Of a stretch of DNA of 59,545 nt, positions 17,930 to 26,108 are shown in pieces. A program made the translations under genes and the position numbers. Origin of the DNA: an uncultured Candidatus Saccharibacteria bacterium (GTDB lineage Bacteria; Patescibacteriota; Saccharimonadia; Saccharimonadales; Saccharimonadaceae); contig CAMPEU010000026.1 of assembly GCA_946804195.1 (NCBI GenBank), forward strand, positions 1 through 59,545. The letters run 5' to 3'. How positions within the stretch are numbered: the stretch's first letter is position 1; every line of letters begins with the position of its first letter. A model generated the notes under the pieces. The model was not told the origin of the DNA and did not search any database. It saw only the letters and a list, made by a program, of their open reading frames with translations.

Positions 17930-17938
17930 ATTATAACA
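17930..17938 (-). promoter_or_regulatory. Extended -10 for leaderless rmd
   Basis: TGTTATAAT on the minus strand, with TATAAT at 17930-17935. It ends 6 nt before the rmd ATG, which would itself be the first transcribed base. Confidence 0.7.
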
Positions 17939-17991
17939 GGCCCGTAGACTGGCCGGGTTCTTAAACTGTACGCAACGGTAGTCGGATAAGG

Positions 17992-17997
17992 TATAAT
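17992..17997 (+). promoter_or_regulatory. -10 element of the ABC exporter operon
   Basis: TATAAT ends 10 nt before the chosen ATG at 18008. An earlier in-frame ATG (17996) lies inside this hexamer and is rejected as the start. Confidence 0.6.
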
Positions 17998-18007
17998 GGT
18001 TGTAAGT

Positions 18008-18820
18008 ATGGAAAAATTTAAACAGCGTTATCGCTATTCATTTATCCTTTTATACCAGCTGGTTGTAACTGACTTTAAGTTACGCTATCAAGGCTCGGCT
18101 CTTGGTTATATCTGGACGTTATTACGACCGCTATTTATGTTTGTAATTTTGTATCTGGTATTTGGTGTTGTGTTTAACGCGGGTGCTAGTGTGCCGCACT
18201 ATCCTGTTTATTTATTACTAGGTATATTGTTGTGGAACTATTTTTCTGAAGTGACAAATAACGGCATCCAGGCGATATCAAGCAAGGGTGATCTGTTGCG
18301 TAAACTCAACTTTCCAAAATATGTTATCATTCTCGCTGGTTCTATATCGGCATTTATTAATTTAGTTATCAATTTCTTTGTTTTAATAGCATTTATGGCA
18401 TTCGCAGGGGTTGAGGTTTATTGGCATGCATCACTCTTTCTGCTAATTCTGGCCGAGTTATTCGTATTAGCAATTGGCATGGCTTTTTTGCTTAGTGCTT
18501 TATATGTTAAGTTTCGTGATATTGGGTATATATGGGAGATCATCATGCAGGCGGGATTCTACTTTACCCCAATTCTTTACCCAATTACGCTGGTTATCGA
18601 CAGGGCGCCTGCGATAGCACAGATTCAAATGTTTAATCCAATGGCACAGATCATTCAAGATGCTCGCTACCTCTTAATCACACCGAAAACATCGACCTTC
18701 GAGCAGATATTTTCAACTGGTTGGTATCGTCTGTGGCCGATAGTAGCTGTTGTCCTATTCACGGTTTTGGCAGCTTGGTATTTTCGTCGACAATCACCAA
18801 ATTTTGCGGAGGATATTTAG
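18008..18820 (+). CDS. wzm: Polysaccharide ABC exporter, permease (Wzm type)
   Basis: 270 residues, about six transmembrane helices of the ABC-2 type. The N-terminal KLRYQGSALGYIWTLLRPLFMFVILYLVFG is the hallmark of the TagG/Wzm/KpsM family, and helical hairpins follow to residue 260. It moves lipid-linked glycan (O-antigen or teichoic type) across the cytoplasmic membrane. It is followed 1 nt later by its ATPase gene. Confidence 0.92.
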   Translation: MEKFKQRYRYSFILLYQLVVTDFKLRYQGSALGYIWTLLRPLFMFVILYLVFGVVFNAGASVPHYPVYLLLGILLWNYFSEVTNNGIQAISSKGDLLRKLNFPKYVIILAGSISAFINLVINFFVLIAFMAFAGVEVYWHASLFLLILAELFVLAIGMAFLLSALYVKFRDIGYIWEIIMQAGFYFTPILYPITLVIDRAPAIAQIQMFNPMAQIIQDARYLLITPKTSTFEQIFSTGWYRLWPIVAVVLFTVLAAWYFRRQSPNFAEDI

Positions 18821-18821
18821 T

Positions 18822-20042
18822 ATGGATGACGACATAGCAATTAAGGTTGATGGTGTTTATAAAAACTTTAAATTGCCTCATGAAAAAACAAATTCGTTGA
18901 AGTCGCTCTTTATGAACATCGGCAAAAAACGTAAAAAAGGCTACGAAGTTCAACATGCGTTAAAAGATGTTTCATTTGAAGTTAAAAAAGGTGAATTTTT
19001 TGGCATTGTTGGGCGAAACGGTAGCGGCAAAAGCACGTTACTCAAAATTATTGCTGAAATTTATCAGCCAACAAAAGGTAAAGTGCAAAAGAGCGGTAGA
19101 CTCGTGCCTTTTATTGAGTTAGGGGTTGGCTTCAATCCTGAACTTACTGGTCGTGAAAACATTTATCTAAATGGTGGGCTACTTGGGTTTTCAAAGAAGG
19201 AGGTGGACGTAATGTACGATGATATCGTCACTTTCGCAGAGCTAGAGAAGTTCATGGACCAAAAGTTAAAGAACTATTCGTCCGGTATGCAGGTACGCCT
19301 GGCTTTTTCTATGGCAACCAGAGCAAACGCAGATATACTAGTTCTCGATGAAGTTCTAGCTGTTGGCGATGAAGCGTTTCAGCGAAAATGTGATGAATAT
19401 TTTAAAATCATAAAAGAGGATAAAACCAAAACCGTAATACTAGTGACGCATAGTATGGATGCGGTTCGTCGTTTCTGCGATAGAGCGTTATTCATACAAG
19501 ATACTGTCGTAAAGGCTATTGGATCAAAAGAGGATATCGCAAATAAATATACACTAGAGAATCTCAAAATGCCAAGTGATATGATAGCCAAAAAAGGCGA
19601 AGATTATCCCGATGGATTAAGCGAAAGAGTTCCTTTTTTTGAAATTACTACAAACGCAAACAAATTGCTATCAAATAGTGACATGTTAAATTTTAAAATC
19701 AGCTATAAAATTACCGATAATACTCCGATAAACACGAAGATTTCAATATTAGACGAAAGTCGAGGTGGTTACCCAATAGTTCAGAACGGGGCAGGAGCGA
19801 TTGCTAAAAAGGGCATGAATTCATTAGAATATGAATTTCCGCTAACCTTATATAATGACACCAGTCTTCACATAATAGCCACCTTAGATGAAGAAAAAAC
19901 ACAAAAACGCATAGCATTTACTAATGAGGGGAATTCCCTGAGGGTTGTTGTTCGTAATTCGGGTAGAATGAGCGGGAGTGCCTTGTTGAGACGTGAAGGG
20001 GAATATTATGGAAGGTGGAAAAATGGCCAAGCTGACTTATAA
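18822..20042 (+). CDS. wzt: Polysaccharide ABC exporter, ATPase with Wzt-type C-terminal domain
   Basis: 406 residues. The ATPase half has Walker A GRNGSGKST, signature YSSGMQVRLAFSMA, Walker B ADILVLDEVLAVGD and the switch His in VTHSMD. From about residue 260 a beta-rich domain resembles the glycan-binding domain of Wzt, which in O9a-type systems recognises a modified chain end. This suggests that a terminal modification gates export; the methyltransferase genes that follow could supply it. The ATG at 18822 is set by GCGGAGGA. The 3' end overlaps the next gene. Confidence 0.9.
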   Translation: MDDDIAIKVDGVYKNFKLPHEKTNSLKSLFMNIGKKRKKGYEVQHALKDVSFEVKKGEFFGIVGRNGSGKSTLLKIIAEIYQPTKGKVQKSGRLVPFIELGVGFNPELTGRENIYLNGGLLGFSKKEVDVMYDDIVTFAELEKFMDQKLKNYSSGMQVRLAFSMATRANADILVLDEVLAVGDEAFQRKCDEYFKIIKEDKTKTVILVTHSMDAVRRFCDRALFIQDTVVKAIGSKEDIANKYTLENLKMPSDMIAKKGEDYPDGLSERVPFFEITTNANKLLSNSDMLNFKISYKITDNTPINTKISILDESRGGYPIVQNGAGAIAKKGMNSLEYEFPLTLYNDTSLHIIATLDEEKTQKRIAFTNEGNSLRVVVRNSGRMSGSALLRREGEYYGRWKNGQADL

Positions 20043-21765
20043 AAGCTATGCTGATTTAGCAAAAACTATACATAACAGCCTACCCCGGATCGCCGATGGT
20101 AGCTTTGATTTAATTGTCGGAATACCACGCAGTGGGATGGTTCCTGCATATATGATCGGTCAAGATTTGAATATATCAGTGTGCTCATTCGATGAATTGA
20201 TCAATAACAACTCAACATCACGAGGCAATCGTATTACTAAAAATATGGCCGTTAAAACAACTCATGATGCAAAAAAGATATTAGTAGTAGAGGATGCGTA
20301 TGGTGGTGGACATCGTTTTATGGCAAAAATCGCTTCACTTCCCCACTCAATACGCAAAAAAGTAACAACGCTTGCGATATACTCAGCCACCGAATCGCCA
20401 ACGGTAGATATGTATTTTGAACTTGTTCCATATCCGAGGGTTTTTGAATGGAATATACTTCATCACGACACCTATACGGGACAATCGTGCTACGACATGG
20501 ACGGTGTTTTATGTGAAGATCCAACCACAGAGCAGAACGATGACGGTTCTAAATACTTAAAATTTATAATGAACGCACAGCCTAAGTACGTACCTACTTA
20601 TATGATAAAAACTATTATCACTTCACGATTAGAAAAATACAGGAAACCTACCGAGGCATGGCTTAAAAAACATGGTGTTGAATTTGAGAAGCTCGTAATG
20701 CTCGATGGTTACTCTGCAGAAGAACGATTAAAATCTGGCATTCATGGTCGGTTTAAGGCCCAAGAATACGCAAAAGACGACTACGCTTTATTTGTGGAAA
20801 GTAATTACAATCAGGCATTCGAGATTAATCACCTGACGGGTAAGCCGGTCTATTGTGTTGACGATAACATTCTAATAGATAACCCGAAAGTTGAGATTGA
20901 AAGGGTGCAGGATAAAATTGCAAAGTTGAAAACGATTGCAAAAAGCAATGTTTTGTTACGAACGGCTTCAAGCATACCTTATAGAGTAGCAAGAAAAACC
21001 TATCGTTTTTATAAAGAACATCGCAATGATCGAAGTAAAGGTAGTGATATCTACAAGCAGATATTTCCCACTCAAAAACTCGATAAGCGCGTGAAAGTTA
21101 TTAGTACTGGATTTGGAGATGATGGAAATGAATATGCTCTTGCCAGTAAGGCCGTAGATCATTCTAATAATGATAACTTTATCGTCTTCAGTGCAGGAAT
21201 ATTTGATGATATAGAATTCGAGAAGTTTATGATAGACAGGTTTAATGCTACTGTTTATAGTTTTGACCCAACCCCATTTTCAAGAAAATTTGTCGATTTC
21301 CAGATTAAAAGTAGAGCGGTGAGTAAGAAAAAACTCGTTCATACCATGTGCGGAGTTGAATCATACGATGGTATTACGGAGTTTAATGTAACGGACGGCG
21401 GTGACGGTGGCGTAGGAAGTAGCGCAATCGATAGAGTCGATGAGAACGGAAAATACTATCCCAGGAAAATAAAGGTTAAAATGAAAACGGTAAAAACGCT
21501 CATGAAACAAAAAGGCATAGATCATATCGATTGCATGAAATTAGACATAGAAGGTTCGGAGTTTGCAGTCATTCAGGATGTTTTTGGGATTGGTGAGCCA
21601 ATAAAAATACCCAATATAATTATTGAATTTCATGAACGTTTCTTTGAAGATGGTGTTGCAAGAATGGAGCAGGCTTTTCAAACCATGCGTGACTCTGGGT
21701 ATGTTCATGTGTGGACATCAAAACTCGGGATAGAATGCTTATTTGTCCACAAAGATTATTTATAG
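20008..21765 (+). CDS. Three-domain fusion: phosphoribosyltransferase-like, HAD-like, FkbM methyltransferase
   Basis: 585 residues. Residues about 1-145 look like a type I phosphoribosyltransferase: LIVGIPRSGMVPAYMIG, then ILVVEDAYGGG in the place of the PRPP loop. Residues about 155-300 look like a HAD phosphatase: YDMDGVLCEDP as motif I, then IITSRLEKYR. Residues about 360-585 form an FkbM-type methyltransferase (MKLDIEGSEFAVIQDV, IIIEFHERF). It overlaps wzt, so it belongs to the export operon. A PRTase plus HAD pair recalls capsule enzymes that add ribose phosphate from PRPP and then remove the phosphate; methylation would follow. Start choices are 19993 (GTG), 20008 or 20023; AAGGGG favours 20008. 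Function is inferred. Confidence 0.72.
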   Translation: MEGGKMAKLTYKSYADLAKTIHNSLPRIADGSFDLIVGIPRSGMVPAYMIGQDLNISVCSFDELINNNSTSRGNRITKNMAVKTTHDAKKILVVEDAYGGGHRFMAKIASLPHSIRKKVTTLAIYSATESPTVDMYFELVPYPRVFEWNILHHDTYTGQSCYDMDGVLCEDPTTEQNDDGSKYLKFIMNAQPKYVPTYMIKTIITSRLEKYRKPTEAWLKKHGVEFEKLVMLDGYSAEERLKSGIHGRFKAQEYAKDDYALFVESNYNQAFEINHLTGKPVYCVDDNILIDNPKVEIERVQDKIAKLKTIAKSNVLLRTASSIPYRVARKTYRFYKEHRNDRSKGSDIYKQIFPTQKLDKRVKVISTGFGDDGNEYALASKAVDHSNNDNFIVFSAGIFDDIEFEKFMIDRFNATVYSFDPTPFSRKFVDFQIKSRAVSKKKLVHTMCGVESYDGITEFNVTDGGDGGVGSSAIDRVDENGKYYPRKIKVKMKTVKTLMKQKGIDHIDCMKLDIEGSEFAVIQDVFGIGEPIKIPNIIIEFHERFFEDGVARMEQAFQTMRDSGYVHVWTSKLGIECLFVHKDYL

Positions 21766-21781
21766 AAAGGTAAGATTACAA

Positions 21782-22558
21782 GTGAGTATATCCGCAAAAA
21801 GAATATTTAAAGCAATCGCTCCACATGGTGCCGTAGTTCTGTATCGGAAGCATAGGCATGAAAACACGCTTAACTACTGCCCGATTTGTAAGAGCGAGGG
21901 CAGGTTTAACGCTGCGATGTCTGCAGGCGTGAGGGGTAGGCCAAGTGCCGTATGCCCAAGCTGTGGTTCATTAGAAAGACATCGTCTTATATGGCTTCTT
22001 ATGGAAAAAGAAGTTGGAGTTAATAATATAAATAAGAAGCGCACCATGCTACACATAGCCCCTGAAGCTTCATTAAGGCAAAAGTTTTCAGAACTGCTAG
22101 GAATAAACTATTTATCGGCTGACATGTATGAGGATGATGTCGATATTAAAATGGATATTACAAACATAAAATATCCCGATTCATCATTTGATTTTGTAAT
22201 AGCGAATCATGTTCTTGAACACGTCAGCGATGATATAAAAGCCATGAAGGAGCTGTATAGAATACAGAAAAAAAACGGATGGTCGATACTTTTGGTGCCA
22301 ATAGCGAAATCACCTAAAACCTATGAAGACCCCAGGATAACTTCAAAGAAAGGCCGCCTAGAGGCATTTGGACAAGCTGATCATGTAAGAAAGTATGGCT
22401 ATGATTATATAAAAAGACTCAAGAGCGTTGGCTATAGGGTAAAAGTATATAGACTAAAAGATTTAGCTTCAAAACAAGAAATAAGGAGGATGTCATTAAA
22501 AGAAAAGGGTGATATCGGGGATTTTACTCAGTCTGAAATTTACTTCTGTACGAAATAG
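21782..22558 (+). CDS. SAM-dependent methyltransferase with N-terminal zinc ribbon
   Basis: 258 residues. Two Cys pairs (CPIC near residue 32, CPSC near 60, the latter in CPSCGSLERHR) suggest a zinc-binding knuckle. A class I methyltransferase domain follows, with MLHIAPEASLRQ, the acidic end YLSADMYEDDVDIKMDI and FDFVIANHVLEHV. It likely methylates a glycan or a lipid-linked precursor. The GTG at 21782, preceded by AGAAAGGTAAG, is preferred over an earlier frame overlapping the fusion gene. It directly follows the FkbM fusion gene. Confidence 0.75.
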   Translation: MSISAKRIFKAIAPHGAVVLYRKHRHENTLNYCPICKSEGRFNAAMSAGVRGRPSAVCPSCGSLERHRLIWLLMEKEVGVNNINKKRTMLHIAPEASLRQKFSELLGINYLSADMYEDDVDIKMDITNIKYPDSSFDFVIANHVLEHVSDDIKAMKELYRIQKKNGWSILLVPIAKSPKTYEDPRITSKKGRLEAFGQADHVRKYGYDYIKRLKSVGYRVKVYRLKDLASKQEIRRMSLKEKGDIGDFTQSEIYFCTK

Positions 22559-22571
22559 GTAGTATTACTGA

Positions 22572-22577
22572 TAAAAT
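22572..22577 (+). promoter_or_regulatory. Extended -10 for leaderless GT8 gene
   Basis: TGATAAAAT (22569-22577) ends 8 nt before the ATG at 22586; there is no Shine-Dalgarno sequence. Confidence 0.5.
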
Positions 22578-22585
22578 AATAGAGT

Positions 22586-23662
22586 ATGAAGATGAATATA
22601 ATCTTTGCAGTCGATAATAATGGCTTCGATATGATGGCAGTGGCTATGTACTCAGTCATCAAAAATAATCAGATGCATGAATTAGACATCTACTTATTTC
22701 ATAGAAGTATTTCAAAGAATAATATTGCACGACTAAAGATATTTGAGAAAAAATTCCCCAATATCTCTATAAAGATTTCTATTGTAGATAAAAATCGCTT
22801 TAAAGACGTAGAGGTTAATAACAAAAACGTAACGACTGAAGCATACTATCGATATTTAGCTCCAGAGATATTGACAAGAGAAAAGAAAGCGTTATATCTG
22901 GATTATGACATGCTTTGTCTAACGGATCTAGGCGAGCTGTATAATACAAAACTAGGAGAGAATTATATAGGAGCGGTGCCTGATTATATTGTTGAACACA
23001 GTACGAGTTTCGCTGGATTTAAGTCGGGTATTGAATTCAAAGATGAGGAGATTTATGCAAACTCAGGATTACTACTATTAGATATCGAGAAATTACGCAG
23101 TAGTAAAATAATGGATCTATTCTGGAGAAACCTGCAAGAAAAAGACATGATTATCAGGAAAGAATTTAATATTTTTGCTGACCAGACGGTGGCGAACATT
23201 ACATTTAAGGGAAAGATAAAGTTCCTGAATCCAAGATACAATGCCTTCACAACAGTGCTGAGGGAAACCAGGCAGAAAGATCCTGCCATTATTCATTTCA
23301 CGGGATCATATAAGCCATTCACCTACAGAAATAAATACACAAAAATTTACGACGAGGCTTACTATGAGTATTATCGGGAGTGCCTCGAAATAATAGGTGG
23401 TGATGATTATGGTTTGCTATTGAAGAGCGCGGCCAAGAGATTGAGCCGAGAGATTGAAAACATCACCGATAGCCAAAAAGACAAGGACAGACGGCTCGAG
23501 GAGGCGCGGGCTCATATTCGTGATTTAGAAAAGCGGCTTAAGTTACAAGATATGCACATACACACTCAGGAAAATCAACTCAATAGCATAGCTAGTTCAC
23601 AGAAGCGAGTGCTTAAGTTGATTGTGAACAAGGCAAAGAGGGGTAAAGTTGGAAGTCAATAG
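22586..23662 (+). CDS. GT8-family glycosyltransferase with C-terminal coiled coil
   Basis: 358 residues. The N-terminal half is typical of GT8: INIIFAVDNNGF-like start, TTEAYYRYLAPEIL, the DxD-type metal site LYLDYDMLCLTDL and YANSGLLLLDIEKLR. GT8 enzymes are retaining galactosyl- or glucosyltransferases. From about residue 280 the sequence becomes charged and heptad-like (SQKDKDRRLEEARAHIRDLE), suggesting a coiled coil for oligomerisation. Its stop lies 3 nt from the stop of the convergent GT4 gene. Confidence 0.85.
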   Translation: MKMNIIFAVDNNGFDMMAVAMYSVIKNNQMHELDIYLFHRSISKNNIARLKIFEKKFPNISIKISIVDKNRFKDVEVNNKNVTTEAYYRYLAPEILTREKKALYLDYDMLCLTDLGELYNTKLGENYIGAVPDYIVEHSTSFAGFKSGIEFKDEEIYANSGLLLLDIEKLRSSKIMDLFWRNLQEKDMIIRKEFNIFADQTVANITFKGKIKFLNPRYNAFTTVLRETRQKDPAIIHFTGSYKPFTYRNKYTKIYDEAYYEYYRECLEIIGGDDYGLLLKSAAKRLSREIENITDSQKDKDRRLEEARAHIRDLEKRLKLQDMHIHTQENQLNSIASSQKRVLKLIVNKAKRGKVGSQ

Positions 23663-23665
23663 AAT

Positions 23666-24862
23666 TTAACCGGTAAGTTCTTCTAGCAGTTCGTTCACAT
23701 GTTTGGTCCAAGAGAATCGTTTCGAGAAGTCGACACCCGGCCCAGTGTTGGGAGGGTTGTAGATGAAGTTCTTGATACCCTTTGCAACCTCTAAATAGTC
23801 GCCAGACCTTACGAGCAAAACGGAATCACTAGAAACCTCCGGCATAGATGAATTGTTATATGCGATCACCGGACAACCCTCGGACTGAGCCTCGAGTACG
23901 GGTAGTCCAAACCCTTCGAACTTGGAACAGAAGACAAATGCAGACGCATTTTTGTATAGACCTCTTTTTTGTCCATCCGTGATGAAGCCGACAGTACGGA
24001 TGTCGGACGCGTATGGACTCGCTAGTATGGCATTGCGTCCGGCGACATCGGGAATATTATCGACATTCTTGAATTCATTCCCAGCTAGGACCAGAGCGAC
24101 ATCCGTACCTCTTCCGCGCGCTATATTGTATGAAGCGACTAAATCTGTTAGTGATTTTCGCTTGTCGGTTCCGCCTATATAGAAGAGATAAGGCTTTTTG
24201 ATGCTCTTTGCAATACCTTCTTCTATGTCGGCATTGTTTGCTACGGCTGCTAGGTAGGACACTGCGAGCCGAGATTTTTTGACGCCTAGTAGTTTATGAA
24301 ACGATTCCGCGCTCGCCTGGGAGATACAAACAATCCTGTCTGCGCGTTTATAGGCTCGGTAGTGCAGCCGGTGCCGAAATTGATAATAGAGTGAACGGAC
24401 AATGGTTTTGATCTTTTGCTTCTTCCCGGGAGTATGATTCCATGCATATCGCATGCTAGGTAGATAATCATTTCTCATAATGAAGGGTATCAGATCATAG
24501 CCTATTATGACTTTTCTAACTCCTCGCCATCGGGGCAACCCTAACATGAAGTCAAATTGCACGAAGGCATCAGGCTTCAAATCACGAAGCGGACCAAACC
24601 GATGAAAAACTAATTTCGGTATATTTAGCAGGCTGTCAAATGAGCTGATAGATGTATCGATGGTAGGGGTCTGTACGATTTTATAACTCACCTTTGTCTC
24701 GATCCCGAGTTTCTCGATAGGATTGTTCTTGTCGAAGCAATAAAAGAGGTATCGGTCATCGCTCTCCGGGAGGTTTTCTAGGACACTACGTATATGCATA
24801 CCTATGCCACGATTCTGATGGCCTATTTGTAGTGCTCGCAGGTCCATGCATATGGTTTTCAT
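23666..24862 (-). CDS. GT4-family glycosyltransferase
   Basis: 398 residues. Begins MKTICMDLRALQIGHQNRGIGMHIRSVL and carries YLFYIGGTDKRKSLTDLVASY and the donor-site motif FEGFGLPVLEAQSEGCPVIAYNNSSMPEV. The insert around residues 75-160 is basic and may touch the membrane. Its ATG overlaps the stop of the upstream GT4 gene (ATGA), so the pair is coupled. Substrate is unknown. Confidence 0.87.
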   Translation of the reverse strand: MKTICMDLRALQIGHQNRGIGMHIRSVLENLPESDDRYLFYCFDKNNPIEKLGIETKVSYKIVQTPTIDTSISSFDSLLNIPKLVFHRFGPLRDLKPDAFVQFDFMLGLPRWRGVRKVIIGYDLIPFIMRNDYLPSMRYAWNHTPGKKQKIKTIVRSLYYQFRHRLHYRAYKRADRIVCISQASAESFHKLLGVKKSRLAVSYLAAVANNADIEEGIAKSIKKPYLFYIGGTDKRKSLTDLVASYNIARGRGTDVALVLAGNEFKNVDNIPDVAGRNAILASPYASDIRTVGFITDGQKRGLYKNASAFVFCSKFEGFGLPVLEAQSEGCPVIAYNNSSMPEVSSDSVLLVRSGDYLEVAKGIKNFIYNPPNTGPGVDFSKRFSWTKHVNELLEELTG

Positions 24863-26016
24863 TTGCGCCCAACTTTGATTAATAGTTCTAGAAGTTTTCG
24901 GGCCTCGTGATTCCAGGAGTATTTATCGGCTTGTTCAAATCCTTGTGCGCGCATTTTTTCCTGTAACCTCTCATCACCCAAGACCGCCTGGATCATGTCT
25001 GACAGCACACCTGCGTCTTCTGCATCAACAGTCTTTGCGGCGTCTCCTACAGCCTCAGGCAACGAAGAGTTGTTGCTCGCTATGGTTGGTACGCCACATG
25101 CCATAGCCTCGACGGGCGGTATGCCAAAGCCTTCGTACAAACTAGGATATACGAACAGCGACGCACCACTATACAGCGCCGCACGATCTTCATCTTTCAC
25201 ATAACCTTGCGGTTGTTGAATGCGATTGCCGGCAATACGCAGGCGTTCGATGATGTCGAATATTTCGTCATCCAACCATCCACGTGCACCGACGAGTAGT
25301 ATCGAGTACTCCTTGCGGACGCCGGTCGGCATTTTTTCATAGGCTAGTAGTAGTGTCTTTAGATTCTTGCGAGGCTCCAGGTTACCTACGTATAGGATGT
25401 ACTTGCCGAATACCCCATATCGAGCTTTGACTTTTTCGACTTCTTCTGCGGGCCATCGGAAAAACTGAGACTGATCGATACCAGGGTAAACTATTTCGAT
25501 ATCATTTGGCTTGGTGCCGTAATAATCCACGATCTCTTGTTTGCTATTTGTAGATATTGTCACGATCTTTTCTGCCCAATCGGCCGATTTCTTCACATTA
25601 TCGCTCAAAAACTGTTGATTCCGTGGATCGGCGAACTGCGGGAATTTTTCGAACGACAGGTCGTAGATGATAGGGACCGATTTCGAAAACAGTAGCGGCC
25701 ATGAGGTGAAATTTGGAAAAACATATATTTTTTTACCAAAAAGAACATCCCAGTATATTTGTAGCCCTCTAATTTTTAAAGCATTTGAAATACGAAGTGG
25801 GAAGGGTGTACGTTTGTAGTGAAAGTTTCTAAATTGATAACTTTTAATCTTACGGATATGTTTAAAATAAATACCAAGCGTTATGTTGATATCATCACGC
25901 CCCTCGATCTGTTTATCTAGCGCACGTAATAGCTCTAGAGTGTAGTGGCCAATGCCACTAAAATGGGGTACGACTAACACTTCAGCATCAATGAAAACTT
26001 TTATTTTTTTTGACAT
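24859..26016 (-). CDS. GT4-family glycosyltransferase
   Basis: 385 residues, similar in plan to its neighbour: IKVFIDAEVLVVPHFSGIGHYTLELLRAL at the N-terminus, YILYVGNLEPRKNLKTLLLAY and YEGFGIPPVEAMACGVPTIASNNSSLPEAVG in the donor half. The resemblance to mannosyl- and rhamnosyltransferases of O-antigen loci is general only. It is first in a two-gene minus-strand operon; a TATGAT on the minus strand ends 5 nt before its ATG. Confidence 0.88.
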   Translation of the reverse strand: MSKKIKVFIDAEVLVVPHFSGIGHYTLELLRALDKQIEGRDDINITLGIYFKHIRKIKSYQFRNFHYKRTPFPLRISNALKIRGLQIYWDVLFGKKIYVFPNFTSWPLLFSKSVPIIYDLSFEKFPQFADPRNQQFLSDNVKKSADWAEKIVTISTNSKQEIVDYYGTKPNDIEIVYPGIDQSQFFRWPAEEVEKVKARYGVFGKYILYVGNLEPRKNLKTLLLAYEKMPTGVRKEYSILLVGARGWLDDEIFDIIERLRIAGNRIQQPQGYVKDEDRAALYSGASLFVYPSLYEGFGIPPVEAMACGVPTIASNNSSLPEAVGDAAKTVDAEDAGVLSDMIQAVLGDERLQEKMRAQGFEQADKYSWNHEARKLLELLIKVGRK

Positions 26017-26090
26017 CTATTATCATATTTTATACTACCCACGTGCAGATAGCTATTCTTGACTAAGCACTAAATATTGTGATTTAGGCG

Positions 26091-26108
26091 AGAACCATGA
26101 ATGGTTCT
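26091..26108. repeat. Inverted repeat at the 3' end of the lectin gene
   Basis: AGAACCATGAATGGTTCT folds into a 7-bp stem with a TGAA loop and overlaps the lectin stop codon. No T-run follows on the minus strand, so it is not a standard terminator; it may stabilise the 3' end or stop transcription weakly. Confidence 0.4.

Noticed and set aside
17996-18007. Earlier ATG start for the Wzm permease
   Set aside because: That ATG overlaps the TATAAT -10 hexamer, so it would not be in the mRNA.
26091-26108. Intrinsic terminator for the lectin gene
   Set aside because: The hairpin is perfect but lacks a T-run on the minus strand; it is kept only as an inverted repeat.
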